Positions 1 to 11,376 of a DNA stretch of 64,000 nucleotides are shown here, one piece after another. The notes under the pieces are model-generated. The model did not search any database. It saw nothing but the letters and a program-made list of their open reading frames with translations, and was not told the DNA's origin. Made by a program: the position numbers and the translations under genes. The stretch is from Fistulifera solaris (lineage: Eukaryota > Bacillariophyta > Bacillariophyceae > Naviculales > Stauroneidaceae), in contig AP026135.1 in assembly GCA_030295235.1 (NCBI GenBank), forward strand, positions 1-64,000, in the 5' to 3' direction. The stretch's first letter is position 1; the number at the start of each line of letters is the position of its first letter.

Positions 1-464
1 CCCTAACCCTAACCCTAACCTCTAACCCTAACCTCTAACCCTAACCCTAACCCTAACCCTAACCCTAACCCTAACCCTAACCCTAACCCTAACCCTAACC
101 CTAACCCTAACCCTAACCCTAACCCTAACCCCTAACCCTAACCCTAACCCTAACCCTCAACCCCAACCCTAACCCTAACCCTCAACCCCAACCCTAACCC
201 TCAACCCTAACCCTAACCCTAACCCTAACCCCAACCCTAACCCTAACCCTAACCCTAACCCCAACCCTAACCCTAACCCTAACCCTAACCCTAACCCTAA
301 CCCTAACCCTAACCCTAACCCTAACCCTAACCCCAACCCTAACCCTAACCCTAACCCTAACCCTAACCCTAACCCTAACCCTAACCCTAACCCTAACCCT
401 AACCCTAACCCTAACCCTAACCCTAACCCTAACCCTAACCCTAACCCTAACCCTAACCCTAACC
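1..464. repeat. Telomere, CCCTAA repeats (left chromosome end)
   Basis: The first 464 bases are almost pure CCCTAA, with the C-rich strand running 5' to 3' from the end, as expected at the left tip of a linear chromosome. Variant units (CCCCAA, CCCTCAA, CCTCTAA) occur at about 20-40 and again between about 130 and 335. The innermost 120 bases are perfect repeats. The array stops abruptly at about 464 and an open coding frame begins at once, so no subtelomeric spacer separates telomere from gene. Confidence 0.97.
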
Positions 465-465
465 A

Positions 466-3400
466 CGGTCTCAGAAAGAAGATGACAATGAAGAATACTA
501 TGTAGACAATAATGAAGAGAATCGACTTGACAATTCATCGCCGCAGGCGTCCGCTTCGATCTCTCAAATCGATAAGGCTATTCAAAACGAATGGTGGAAT
601 GCTGTTTTTGGTCGGAAATGGAAACCATCTACACAGTCGACGGTCGGCCTAGCGGGCTACAAGTCAACAATATCACAGCAGTTGTGTCTTCCCTCGGATA
701 CGGGAAAATTAGGTGTTACAATCAGTCGATTGGTTTTGGGCGTTTCGGTTCGATATGTACAGCCGAACTCGCCAGCAGCTATAGCCGGCTTACCAATGCA
801 TGCTGTATTGCTAGAAATCAATGGGATTCCTTTACTTGCAGAGCCAACAAGGACAGCTCTTGAGCGACTGTGGCAGTACCAGGGGTTTGCGCAATCGGGA
901 AATCGAATGGATCTTCCAGTCCGACTTCGTTTCATCAAAGGAGGACGCATTCGAACTTATCTCATCACGGGAAGACCCCCATGGGGCATTACCTGGGGAA
1001 CCTGTGGGCAATTTGCGTTGGTGAAGAAAACACGGGGTGTAGCAGACGAAATTGGGATTAAGCGGGGAGCCATTATATCGGCAGTGGACGAACACGTAGG
1101 ACTGGATCATGTTGCCGCTGCTGGCTTTCTCAAAGATGGAGCCCAGACGATTACCTACTCATTGCCTCCTATGACGGCTAGATCGCAGAGAAGAAAATGC
1201 ATCCATGACGTCGAAGGAGAGACGACGGCCTTGCGGAAAACATCTGTGGAAGGCGTACAGGTCACATTTCATCCAGTTTGGTCAATGAGTAAGAAGAATT
1301 CTTCAATACGACATACGGAAGCGGATTTACGAACGCTGGCGGACTAGGTCGCCGCGGGGTTCGACGAACCCCAATCTGTTTCCTTCTTTGACGGTATTGT
1401 TGCCCCACGCCCTGATGAAGTTTTTTCCTTCCCGCCCCACTCCTCAGCGACGAACAAATCATCGAAGCAATGGACCCGCTGTCGTGCGCACTTTATTGTT
1501 GGAATATGCTCCATGACGATTTCGGAACCACAAGTTGCTTGTGACCGATGGAAAATAACTCTTGAATCATCCAAGCACGCGCATGTTCTCATACTCCCCC
1601 TGTTGTCTTTTGCTGTGCTTCTCTCACGAATCGAAGCAACCGGTCGAGCTTACAGTGCTCTTGTTGAAATTGTCGCGGCGAGACAAATCAATGCAACAGT
1701 ATCTATATTATGCTTTTATGCAGCTACATTGCGACTTTAGAGACTTCGCAAAGACGGCAATCTCGTGGCCCTACTTCATTGCCTAGAATTGCTACGTTTT
1801 GCAGAGAAGGAACTTGCTAGTCGCGTATTGCCGGATATAGAACAACTAATACCTCCAAGCCCTACTTCAACAGTTGAACAACCGCTGGGTCCGGAAGAAG
1901 GAAAGCGCTACCTGCGTTTCTTTCGCAAAAAGAAGAAACGAACCACTTCTCGAAAACAATTGGAACACGACATTGTGAAGTCTGCCTCTTCGACGCTCTC
2001 ACATACCCCTAGCACCGTGTACGAAAGTATGAGCGATTTTTTGAGTGAACTTGACCGATTATGCTCTTCTCTTGAGCGTTTTTTACAAAAAATCATTTCG
2101 ACAAAAGCTAACAGACTGGGCCGTTAGCGCCTGGAGTGCTTCAAAGGGGACGGCATTAGCGGACGTAACGAGCACCCTGCGTCGCTCCTTGAACCAACCT
2201 GCGTTTCCACTGTTGAACCCTGTTGATCCCTCCCAATATTTGACAAAAATTGTGATCGAGGAATGTTATATTCTTCCTAGCGCTCATTTTCCTATTCTTT
2301 GACGTTCGAAGTGGATCGTTCGGAAGAGAGCCTCTTTCTTACGGAAGTCCAGCTGGAGAGCCTGGTTGGCGAAATCGACACACCGGAAGAAGTAATTTAC
2401 ACCGTGGATATGACCGTTGGAGGATGTTTTGTGGGGTCGACACCTGGAGTTATTATACACAATGCGTCGGGCAAATCAATGTACCAATGGACGGATCAAA
2501 AATATTCTTTCGCAACAAGAGATCGAACACCTCCTTCCACGCTGTCCATTCGTCTATCATCGCGTCCTAAAAGCGACTCGGGAGCAACTACTGCTATTGG
2601 ATATGGCTGGACTGATTTGACACACGATGCAATAGTGAAACGAGTTCAGTTATTTTCCTCGCCGTCTTTTTGATAGTACAGGTGCGAGCACTGCGGTGTT
2701 ATCGCCGTTCGAATTGAAGCTGAACATTCGGACAAGAAAGACGGCCCTTGACTTTTCGGAAACGTCTTTTGCTATACAAGCATGACGATGACCTCCGACA
2801 AGAAGCATTTGCGGTAAAATTCCTACAAATTTGTGATCGGTTACTTCAAAAGAATGGCCTCGATTTGCATCTGCTGACGTTCGATGTGGTTCCGGTAGGC
2901 ACTCATCGCGGTTTTGTGGAGTGGATCTCCGGTAGTATCCCTCTTTCGGAGTTGTGTGAGAATTGGATACCGGAGGAGCCCAGCATGATAAGGAAGGCAG
3001 GTCTTACAAAATATGAGAACATTAGCGATGGAAGCTCTAATCCAGTTCAAGATTTCTTGCGCTCTTGCGCGTTCGATGCCGATGCACCCTACTGGATCAG
3101 CAAAGTTGTCATGGATAGATACATCAAGAGCTGCGCGGGATATTCTATTCTGACCTATATCCTTGGTGTTGGAGATAGGCATTTGGATAATCTACTCATT
3201 CATTCGTCGGGAGCTTTCTTTCATTGCGACTATTCATTTTTGATGGGGAGCGATCCGAAAGCCTACTTGCCGCTTCGAATCACTCCTCATATGGTAGCAG
3301 GCATGGGCGGGGTTGAATCGGATGGTTATACTAAGTTCTTGTCTTTGATGGGAGCAGCTTTTCTGTGTCTGCGGCAAGCGGAGAACGTGCATTTGATTTT

Positions 3401-3598
3401 GAGTTTGATTCGGCTCATGGAAGCGAGTTGCTTGCCTATGGAATGTGCTTAAACGACGTCCGAAATCGTCTGAGGCTTGATCTGTCGGACGAAGCTGCGC
3501 TCGAATACTTAGAGGCGTTACTTGAAACCACGGTGACCAATAAGATATGGCTGGCTGTTGATGCAATTCATACTATTGGAAAGCGAATCAAAATGTAA
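466..3598 (+). pseudogene. Tandem-PDZ / phosphatidylinositol 3-kinase (VPS34-like) pseudogene, 5' end cut by the telomere
   Basis: The family phosphorylates the 3-OH of phosphatidylinositol on endosomal and autophagic membranes; this copy looks dead. An open frame enters directly from the telomere at about 466. Two PDZ-like domains are visible (about 700-870, including SVRYVQPNSPAAIAGLP, and 960-1130). A helical PIK accessory region follows in shifting frames (IIEAMDPLSCALYCWNML at about 1450-1500; QQYLYYAFMQLHC at about 1690-1735; a third frame from 1741). The kinase core is 2748-3452, with DDDLRQEAF, the catalytic loop GVGDRHLDNLL and an activation-loop HCDYSFLMG. The C-terminal NRLRLDLSDEAALEYLEAL typical of VPS34 lies in yet another frame (about 3450-3598). 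There is a TAG stop at 1345 and there are at least five frame changes, most of them away from homopolymers. VPS34 is the closest kinase match; PDZ fusion is unusual for that family. Confidence 0.8.
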
Positions 3599-3649
3599 AA
3601 TTTTATATCACATTAAATGCAACGATGCAAATCTTCCAAACCAAATCTT

Positions 3650-6600
3650 TTACACCCGGGTGGTGTTCGTTTGCCCCATAACAGCTTGAACAGAGTCCAT
3701 CAATGCTTGTCCTTCAAAAAGAATTCTTTGACTTCTATTTCGAACGGGAACCTTTAAAGCGTCACCCTGAATATCAATGCAATCAGATTTCTGGACGCGG
3801 AGACCGTTGGTACCTAAAATGGCATCGAGTTCCGGAATGGCAGGCAATTCGACCATCACATCGTCGCCCATAACCTTGATTGGAAAGGTCAAAATTTTGA
3901 GGTCACCACCGAGCTCCTCGCCGTTTTCTAATGCAAAATTCTTCTTGTGCAATGGACATGCGACCTTCGGAGTTCCAGCGTTGTCGCCGATGATGCCTTG
4001 AGACAAGACGAAAGCCTGCTTGTGCGGACACATATTTTGAGTGCAGTACCATTCACCTCGGGCCACGTTATTGAAGACGGCCAATTGCGTTTCTCCTACT
4101 AGAATAGGTGTCCCAACATTTGGTCCGAAGTTGGACACCTTGCCGACGATAATCCAACTTTTCTCAGACTTTGCAAACACATCATCAGTTGGAGCACGCC
4201 ACATCGTTTGGGCCTGTCCATCTTTCGGCCAATCTGTCGGGCGCTTCTGGCCTCGCATGTCGACGAACTCAATCATGTGCTCTTTATCAATCGTCTTATC
4301 GGTGTTCGCGAACTGCTTGAACTTGGCGCGACGAGCTGGGTCCTTTACTACTTCGGCCTGCCGTACGATAGTAATGTTTGAGTTCTGGTTTTAGCGCGTG
4401 TCGAAGAAAAGTAAAACGACAACCATTTGACTTACCCACTCATCATGATAGGTGTCGACCAAATGCTTCATTCTGGCGTCAAGTTCCGCACATACTCCTA
4501 GCGAGTCGTCAATGATGACATCGCGCAAATGTCCAATAACAGTTCCGTCCTTTCCCTTTGGTAGCTTTTGCTGCCAAAAAGCCGTGCGCTCCAGACGATC
4601 AGCTGTCAGAATGTAATACATGATGTATCGGTCCAAATAGAGCAACACGGTGTCTTCGTCGATATCTGTAGCAAGCAGTTGTGCATGAACAGGAACTGAA
4701 CCTCCGTTACCGCCAACATACAAGTTATAGCCGTTTTCTGTGGCAATCATACCAAAATCTTTAGATTGCGCTTCTGCACACTCACGGACACAGCCTGACA
4801 CTGCACTCTTCATTTTGTGGGGAGATCGAATGCCCTTGTAGCGGTTCTCTACTCGCACCGCGAAACTTACGGCATCTTGCACTCCGTAGCGGCACCACGT
4901 TGACCCGACACACGATTTGACCGTACGCAGCGCCTTCCCGTAAGCGTGTCCCGACTCAAAGCCAGCCTCGCCCAACTCTTCCCAGATATCCGGCAGTTCA
5001 TGCTTGGCCGCTCCAAACAAATCAACACGTTGTCCTCCTGTAATCTTGGTGTAAAGATTGTATTTATTGGCCACCACACCCAATGCAATCAACTGATCAG
5101 GGGTTAGCTCGCCACCAGCCACGCGAGGAACGACGGAATATGACCCACCCCGTTGCATATTCGCTAGGGCCCGGTCATTTGTATCTTGAAGTGCTTCATT
5201 GTCGTCGATAATGACATCATTGACAAGCGAAGCCAAGATCGAACCCACAGTCGGTTTGCATATCTCACAACCGTCACCGCTTCCGTGTTTGTGCAAAATC
5301 TTTTCGAACGAATCAACGCTAGTAATATCCGGAGCTGTGCGGATCAAAGCCATCAGTTCTGGGCGACTGTAAGCGAAATGTTCACAAAGGTGATTAGAGA
5401 GACTACCACCAAGTTTTTCAAGCTCTGAGGCTAATACGGCTTTCACTTGGGACTCGCATCCTCCGCATCCAGTTCCAGCGCGAGAGCACTTTTTCACATT
5501 GGCGTATGTAGCCTCTTGAACACCGAGCTCTTGAACGACGGATGCAATCGCACCTCGGGTAACATCGTTACAGGAACAGATCTGAGTGTTGGGGTCGTCG
5601 CTTATGCTTTCTTCTTCCATTCCACTCTCTCCACGAGCCGAAGGTGGTGCGAGTAGGACAGCACCGGGCAGGTCGAGTTCTTTGTCGCCGGGCACAGCGA
5701 GCTTATGCAAACGGTCGTAATCGCCGGCATCGCCCACCAGAATTCCACCACGCAACTTTGTGCCGGCCTTGTTGAAAATCAATTTTCGATAAATGCCAGA
5801 AATAGGATCATTCCAGACCATCTCGCTAACATCCTGGTCATCCGGTCGGGGCTGGTTGACACCAAAGGAAGCCACATCGCAGCCGAGCAACTTAAGTTTT
5901 GTCGACATGTCGGCTCCAGTAAATTCTGGCAGTGCATCGCGAAAGACGCCCCAGTCGGCAGCAATACACTTGGCAGCGACATCCGCCATAACGTATCCCG
6001 GAGCAATCAAGCCGTAGATGAAATTATTGTAAAGAGCAATCTCGCCGATGGCATACACGTCTTCCACGCTTGTTTTCATGAAGTTATCGACGACTATGCC
6101 CCCTCGCTCGCCAATCGCTATGTTGGAACCGTCAGCTCGGGCCAAGTCGTCACGTGGTTTGATACCTGCCGAGATGATGACCATTTGAACCTCCAAATTG
6201 TCCCAGTTTTCATTACTAAAGCGCAGCGCTGCGACTGGACTTGTGCTTTCCATATCTGTCGACCCATCTTGACCGACAATCGACTCGGTGCGTGCACCAC
6301 AGTGAACCTTGAGACCCATTTCTTCGATCTTTCCCACTAAAGCATTGTGACCGCCTTGATCGATCTGTCGACACATGAGGATGTCCGCGAACTCGATAAT
6401 ATGCGATTCGAGACCCATGTCTTTGGCGGCTTTGGCAGCTTCCAATCCGAGCAAGCCTCCTCCGATGACGGCCGCCTTTTTCACGTTGTTGTCAGCGACA
6501 TACTTGAGCATGCTCTCCAAATCTTCGATAGTGCGGTAAACAAACACACCGGGTCGCTGCTTGCCGGGAATCGGAGGAACAAAAGGAAACGATCCTGTTG

Positions 6601-7045
6601 CCAAGACGAGTTTGTCGTAGGGGATCGTCCGACCGGATACTCCGGTCACCGTTTTGGATGCTGTGTCAACCGCGATAGCTTTATCATTCAAGTATAGCTC
6701 CACATTGTTTTCTTTGTACCAAGTCGTGCGTCCGTCTTCTTGAAATTCGCTCGTCATGCTCAAATCCGATGGATTTCTTGTTTCCAAAAAAGGATGTGAG
6801 TTTGACTCGATTGTAGGCGGCTCGTGGCTCCTCGCAAAAAGTACTCAATTGCACCGAAGGATCCAGTTTGAGGATATTTTCCATAAAACGCTGTCCGACC
6901 ATGCCGTTGCCAACCACAACGACGCGTTTCCCCGGACTGTCACTTTCGGATGCCATCGACAACGACAAGAACGATTTCTTCGTCGAATGAATGCCGACAA
7001 AGCAGTAGTGCTGCCTAGCAGCAAAAAGGACACGAAGGTTTTCAT
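3650..7045 (-). CDS. Assimilatory nitrite reductase [NAD(P)H], fused NirB-NirD
   Basis: Catalyses six-electron reduction of nitrite to ammonium. Domains in order: FAD/NAD(P)H oxidoreductase (VVVVGNGMVGQRF, then AAVIGGGLLGLEAAKA); two BFD-type [2Fe-2S] segments (ICSCNDV...GTGCGGCE and DGCEICKPTVGS); siroheme/[4Fe-4S] reductase with CVGSTWC and CVREC; C-terminal NirD Rieske domain (MCPHK, CPLHK). A 78-nt GT-AG intron (4358-4435) joins YHDEW to AEVVKDPARRAKF, so NirB and NirD are one protein of about 1105 residues, the fungal-type arrangement. The frame breaks at an A6 run (6786-6791). The start is uncertain. ATG 7045 gives a signal-like MKTFVSFLLLGSTTALSAF, resembling a diatom organelle presequence, but needs one extra base near 6981 to enter the main frame. 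ATG 7052 and ATG 6956 are already in frame; 6956 would give an untargeted enzyme. Confidence 0.93.
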
Positions 7046-7052
7046 CGTGCAA

Positions 7053-9111
7053 TTTTTATTCTTAAAAGGTTTATTACAACAAAGGAGAATAGGATTGTTT
7101 TGTTGTTAAAGATGAAAAGAAAACGAGATGATGGAGGAAAGGTATCTTCGGATTGGCCATTTGCCATTATTTTTCTTCCTTCTTCCCCTTCCGCTTCCTT
7201 CATGCTTCCGGAGGATATTCGGAATTCGGCATACTCTTTAGTCTATATTGCGAACAGAAGGACATCTGGCTGAATACCGAATAATCGATTTCCCAAGCAC
7301 AAGTAATGTGTGGAAAGTGCCCGCACTTTCTGCACGTGAAAACAAACGGAAGCATTCTTCGAACGAGGACGATTTGGAGCGAAGAAAACCTCGGGAACTT
7401 TCGTGCGTACAGGACACAGGACGGTTTGGCGTAGCCAAAAGCCAAATACTCCTTTGCGTCGGTACTGGTAGTCAAAACCCTCTGAGAAACCGTTACGACT
7501 GTTTGTAATATGGAGAATTACGGTTACGAGGTTAAGGGTACCCGGTACCCGTACGGAGTCAGAGCATTGAATTGAGAATGAGTCAGGCTAGGTATTCATG
7601 GGTCATGGCAGTGGGCGAGGCTCTCGTTGCACTCTAGACGACTTACAGTTATTTACTTCAAATAGTGACATCACGAACAAGAGAAATATCCCAATGGTTT
7701 CCAAGTCCTGACTTTGTACCAGAAGTATCTATGTTTCATCCCTCATTCCAATCAAAGTGTTTAAAGTCTGTTTGCCATGAATAAAGGTTATGTGTTGTAT
7801 TTGGCTGCATAAGAGGGGTCGTTACTGTTCATTTCTTTTGCTCTCTTTCATGCAAACTAGATTGCATGAGTCGTCTTATCAAGTACATGAGAGAAAGTAA
7901 GGGGCGCGCCGTAAGGCGAAGAAAAATTGGTTAAAAGCACGCTTTAGCTTAAAAATCACAGGAAAAGATGGAGTTGTTAATCCTATCAAAGTTTGGTAAT
8001 GATTAACTTTTGGAAGGATGAACTTTTGCAATGAAAACTATGGGGAGGTGGGAAAAAGGCGAGGGAACGTAAAATGTGAAGTCGCGATTTGCTTGGAGGG
8101 AAAATCAAAAACTTACACAACGGAAACACAAGCCTCGCCTCGCCTCGCCGCCCGCCCACGCAACTCGGGATCCAGTCACACCTAACCGGGTCTTATTTGT
8201 ACCACCTTCAAAGATTTTTCAATACCTCAATACTGGTATTATACCGTATGGTATTGCGGTATTCTAGAGCCCGTTGAACTATAACTAAATACTAAATCCA
8301 ATCCAGATTTAGACGCTCAGACATTTCTGGCAAGGCACTTTCACTTTTATCAACGTTTCTCATTATTATTTTTTGGAAGAGAGTAATAATTAATAATGGT
8401 ACGAACTGCCATGGTTGCTTTATTACGGAGTACAAAAAAACCGGTTGGTCCAGTGACCAGTGACCAGCGACCAGTGTGACCTTAAACCTTCAAGCTTCAA
8501 GCTCAAGTCGTAAGTCGTTGACCGTCGGCCTTTGGCATTAGCAATTGTGTACTAGGGTGTATTTTGGTGAGGGTTTTGAAATTTTCGTATTAACGTGTTC
8601 AAAGAAGGCCCAAAAGAATTCAAAAGGCTGTCTCAAATCTCAAAGCTTTAAACCATCTTTGGAGCGGTAGAGCGTCAGTCACACGGTAAAGGTAACACGT
8701 CAGCTTGATCAGTAATCGTGGTTCGTCGTCGATTGTGCTTCTTGTCGATCCATTTTGTCGTTCGTCGTCCTTAATGTGTTACGTGAACTACATTTACCAG
8801 GTAGCATCAAGAATCAAGATAGGGCACGTGGCATGGATTTCGGGTTTCGGGCTACATACAATTTAAGGTACATGACCCGAGGCCGAGACTTGCGTTCGTC
8901 GAATTCGAACAGAGAACAGAGTGACTAGTGATACCTTGACTATAGCCTACAAAGTAATCTCACTTTCGACTTTGGGTGCCTTTTGACTTTTGACTCTCTC
9001 AGAATGACCGTCAGCGACGCCCAATTACAAATTTCCAATTGACAAGGACGTACCTATTTGGCAACCTCACAAAACCTTTCGAACGTGAAACTACATCGAA
9101 CAACTGCAATC
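7053..9111. other. Gene-poor interval upstream of nitrite reductase
   Basis: About 2 kb with only short ORFs and no recognisable protein. It would hold the nitrite reductase promoter at its left edge. Seen here: an overlapping GGTACC/CGGTACCCG palindromic cluster at about 7537-7555, a C/T-rich patch at about 8130-8160, and a degenerate 7-bp tandem (CCAGTGA type) at about 8449-8481. Confidence 0.6.
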
Positions 9112-9300
9112 ATGTTAGGCTGGATGAACGATTGTCTTGAGAAGCTCGTTGTTGAGAAATTCGGGATCGATGCGCGGCATGAAATCAAAGCCATTGCCAA
9201 GTGTGACGTTGCTGATTGCGGCTTCTTACGATTCGAGGAGTATCCTGATCAAGGCTGCCTATGATCTGATTCATGCTGGAAGTAAAGTGTCCGGTTTAGC
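9112..9300 (+). pseudogene. H-NOX (heme NO/O2-binding) domain, N-terminal fragment
   Basis: ATG at 9112 opens MLGWMNDCLEKLVVEKFG, which matches the start of H-NOX domains (compare M-Y-G-F...LE.LV...YG in soluble guanylate cyclase). H-NOX proteins bind b-type heme and sense NO or O2. The frame stops at 9264. A second frame (SRSILIKAAYDLIHAGSKV) carries the next helix, and from 9301 the sequence turns into a minisatellite. The heme-ligand His region, expected about 100 residues in, is absent. Together with the fragment at 11170 this was one gene, now split. Confidence 0.68.
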
Positions 9301-11169
9301 TTACGCTTTTGGACACTTACGCTTTTGGAAACTTACGCTTTTGCAAACTTACGCATTTGGACACTTACGCTTTTGGAAACTTACGCTTTTGCAAACTTAC
9401 GCATTTGCACACTTACGCTTTTTGAAAACTTACGCTTTTGCACACTTACGCTTTAGAAAACTTAAGCTTATGAAAACTTACGCTTTTGCACACTTACGCT
9501 TTTGGAAAGTTACGCTTTTGCACACTTACGCTTTTGGACACTTACGCTTTTGGAAACTTACGCTTTTGGACACTTACGCTTTTGCACACTTACGCTTTTG
9601 CAAACTTACGCTTTTGGACACTTACGCTTTTGCACACTTACGCTTTTGCAAACTTACGCTTTTGGACACTAACGCTTTTGCACACTTACGTTTTTGCACA
9701 CTTACGCTTTTGAAAACTTACGCTTTTAGACACTTACGCTTTTTGCACACTTACGCTTTTGGAAACTTACGCTCTTCCACACTTACGCTTTTGCAAACTT
9801 ACGCTTTTGCACACTTACGCTTTTGCACACTTACGCTTTTGAAAACTTACGCTTTTAGACACTTACGCTTTTGAAAACTTACACTTTTGGACACTTACGC
9901 TTTTGGAAACTTATGCTTTTGAAAACTTACGCTTTTGCACACTTACGCTTTTCAAACTTACGCATTTGCACACTTACGCTTTTGCACACTTACGCTTCGC
10001 TTTTGGACACTTACGCTTTTGGAAACTTACGCTTTTGCAAACTTACACATTTGCACACTTACGCTTTTGGACACTTGGCGCTTTTGCACACTTACGCTTT
10101 AGAAAACTTACGCTTTTGGAAACTTACCCTTTTGCACACTTACGCTTTAGAAAACTTACGCTTTTGGAAAGTTACGCTTTTGGACACTTACGCTTTTGAA
10201 AACTTACGCTTTTGCACACTTAGGCTTTTGCACACTTACGCTTTTGGACACTTACGCTTTTGGAAACTTACGCTTTTGCAAACTTACGCATTTGGACACT
10301 TACGCTTTTGGAAACTTACGCTTTTGCAAACTTACGATTTGCACACTTACGCTTTTGCAAACTTACGCTTTGGAAAACTTACACTTTTGAAAACTTACGC
10401 TTTTGCACGCTTACACTTTAGAAAACTTACGCTTTTGCAAACTTACGCTTTTGGAAACTTACGCTTTTGGACACTTGCTTTTGAAAACTTACGCTTTTGG
10501 AAACTTACGCTTTTGCACACTTACGCTTTTGCAAACTTACTTACGCTTTTTGCACACTTACGCTTCGCTTTTGCACACTTACGCTTTTGCAAACTTACGC
10601 TTTTGCACACTTACGCTTTTGAAAACTTACGCTTTTAGACACTTATGCTTTTGAAAACTTACGCTTTTGGACACTTACGCTTTTGGAAACTTATGCTTTT
10701 GAAAACTTACGCTTTTGCACACTTATGCTTTTGCACACTTAAGCTTTTGGATACTTACGCTTTTGCACACTTACGCTTCGCTTATGGACACTTACGCTTT
10801 TGGAAACTTACGCTTTTGCAAACTTATGCATTTGCACACTTACGCTTTTGAAAACTTACGCTTTTGCACACTTATGCTTTTGGAAACTTACGCTTTTGAA
10901 AACTTACGCTTTTGGAAACTTACGCTTTTGGACACTTACGCTTTTGAAAACTTACGCTTTTGGAAACTTACGCTTTTGCACACTTACGCTTTTGCAAACT
11001 TACGCTTTTGGAAACTTACGCTTTTGGACACTTACGCTTTTGGACACTTGGCGCTTTTGAAAACTGACGCTTTTGGAAACTTACGCATTTGGACACTTAC
11101 GCTTTTGCAAACTTACGCTTTTGCAAACTTACGATTTGCACACTTACGCTTTTGCAAACTTACGCATTT
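9301..11169 (+). repeat. 16-bp minisatellite array (about 117 units) inside the H-NOX gene
   Basis: About 1869 bases of tandem 16-mers with consensus TTACGCTTTTGNANAC; the variable bases give GGACAC, GGAAAC, GCAAAC, GCACAC or GAAAAC endings. Units stay close to 16 bp with rare insertions such as an extra CTTCG. There is a higher-order duplication: about 9841-10070 recurs at 10621-10850, an exact 780-base offset with few changes. Since 16 is not a multiple of 3, three units encode 16 residues and the plus strand is largely stop-free in all frames (repeating TYAF, HLRFWKL and TLLQ segments). The long ORFs are most simply a by-product of the repeat. Confidence 0.97.
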
Positions 11170-11376
11170 GGCATGAAATCAAAGCCATTGCCAAGTGTGA
11201 CGTTGCTGATTGGCGGCTTCTTACGATTCGAGGAGTATCCTGATCAAGGCTGCCTATGATCTGATTCATGCTGGAAGTAAAGTGTCCGGTTTAGCTGTTG
11301 ATGATCTCTTGGAGGAGTTCGGTCGGTATTTTGTTCCTTACATCTTCAATTCGGGCCATGAGAATCTAGTAAGTTA
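11170..11376 (+). pseudogene. H-NOX domain, second fragment (duplicated junction plus continuation)
   Basis: Bases 11170-11295 repeat 9176-9300 almost exactly, apart from one extra G, and then continue past the repeat junction. The frame reads SILIKAAYDLIHAGSKVSGL then AVDDLLEEFGRYFVPYIF and NSGHENLV. This corresponds to the H-NOX segment that in guanylate cyclases reads ...LV.AASKVL....LL..FG.YF...... It ends at CTAGTAAGT, a good splice donor followed in frame by TAA, but I see no continuing H-NOX exon downstream, so the domain is incomplete. The frames of MLGWM... and SILIK... do not join without an indel. Confidence 0.66.

Noticed and set aside
194-538. Minus-strand ORF of Val-Arg repeats
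   Set aside because: It is the telomere repeat read in one frame; no coding meaning.
5705-6340. Plus-strand ORF of 211 codons inside the nitrite reductase gene
   Set aside because: Antisense shadow of a strongly conserved enzyme with no recognisable motif.
9301-11169. CRISPR array
   Set aside because: Units are contiguous 16-mers with no unique spacers, inside a eukaryotic gene.
9176-11295. Transposon insertion with a target-site duplication
   Set aside because: The flanking duplication is 125 bases, far longer than normal target-site duplications, and the array has no terminal inverted repeats or transposase.
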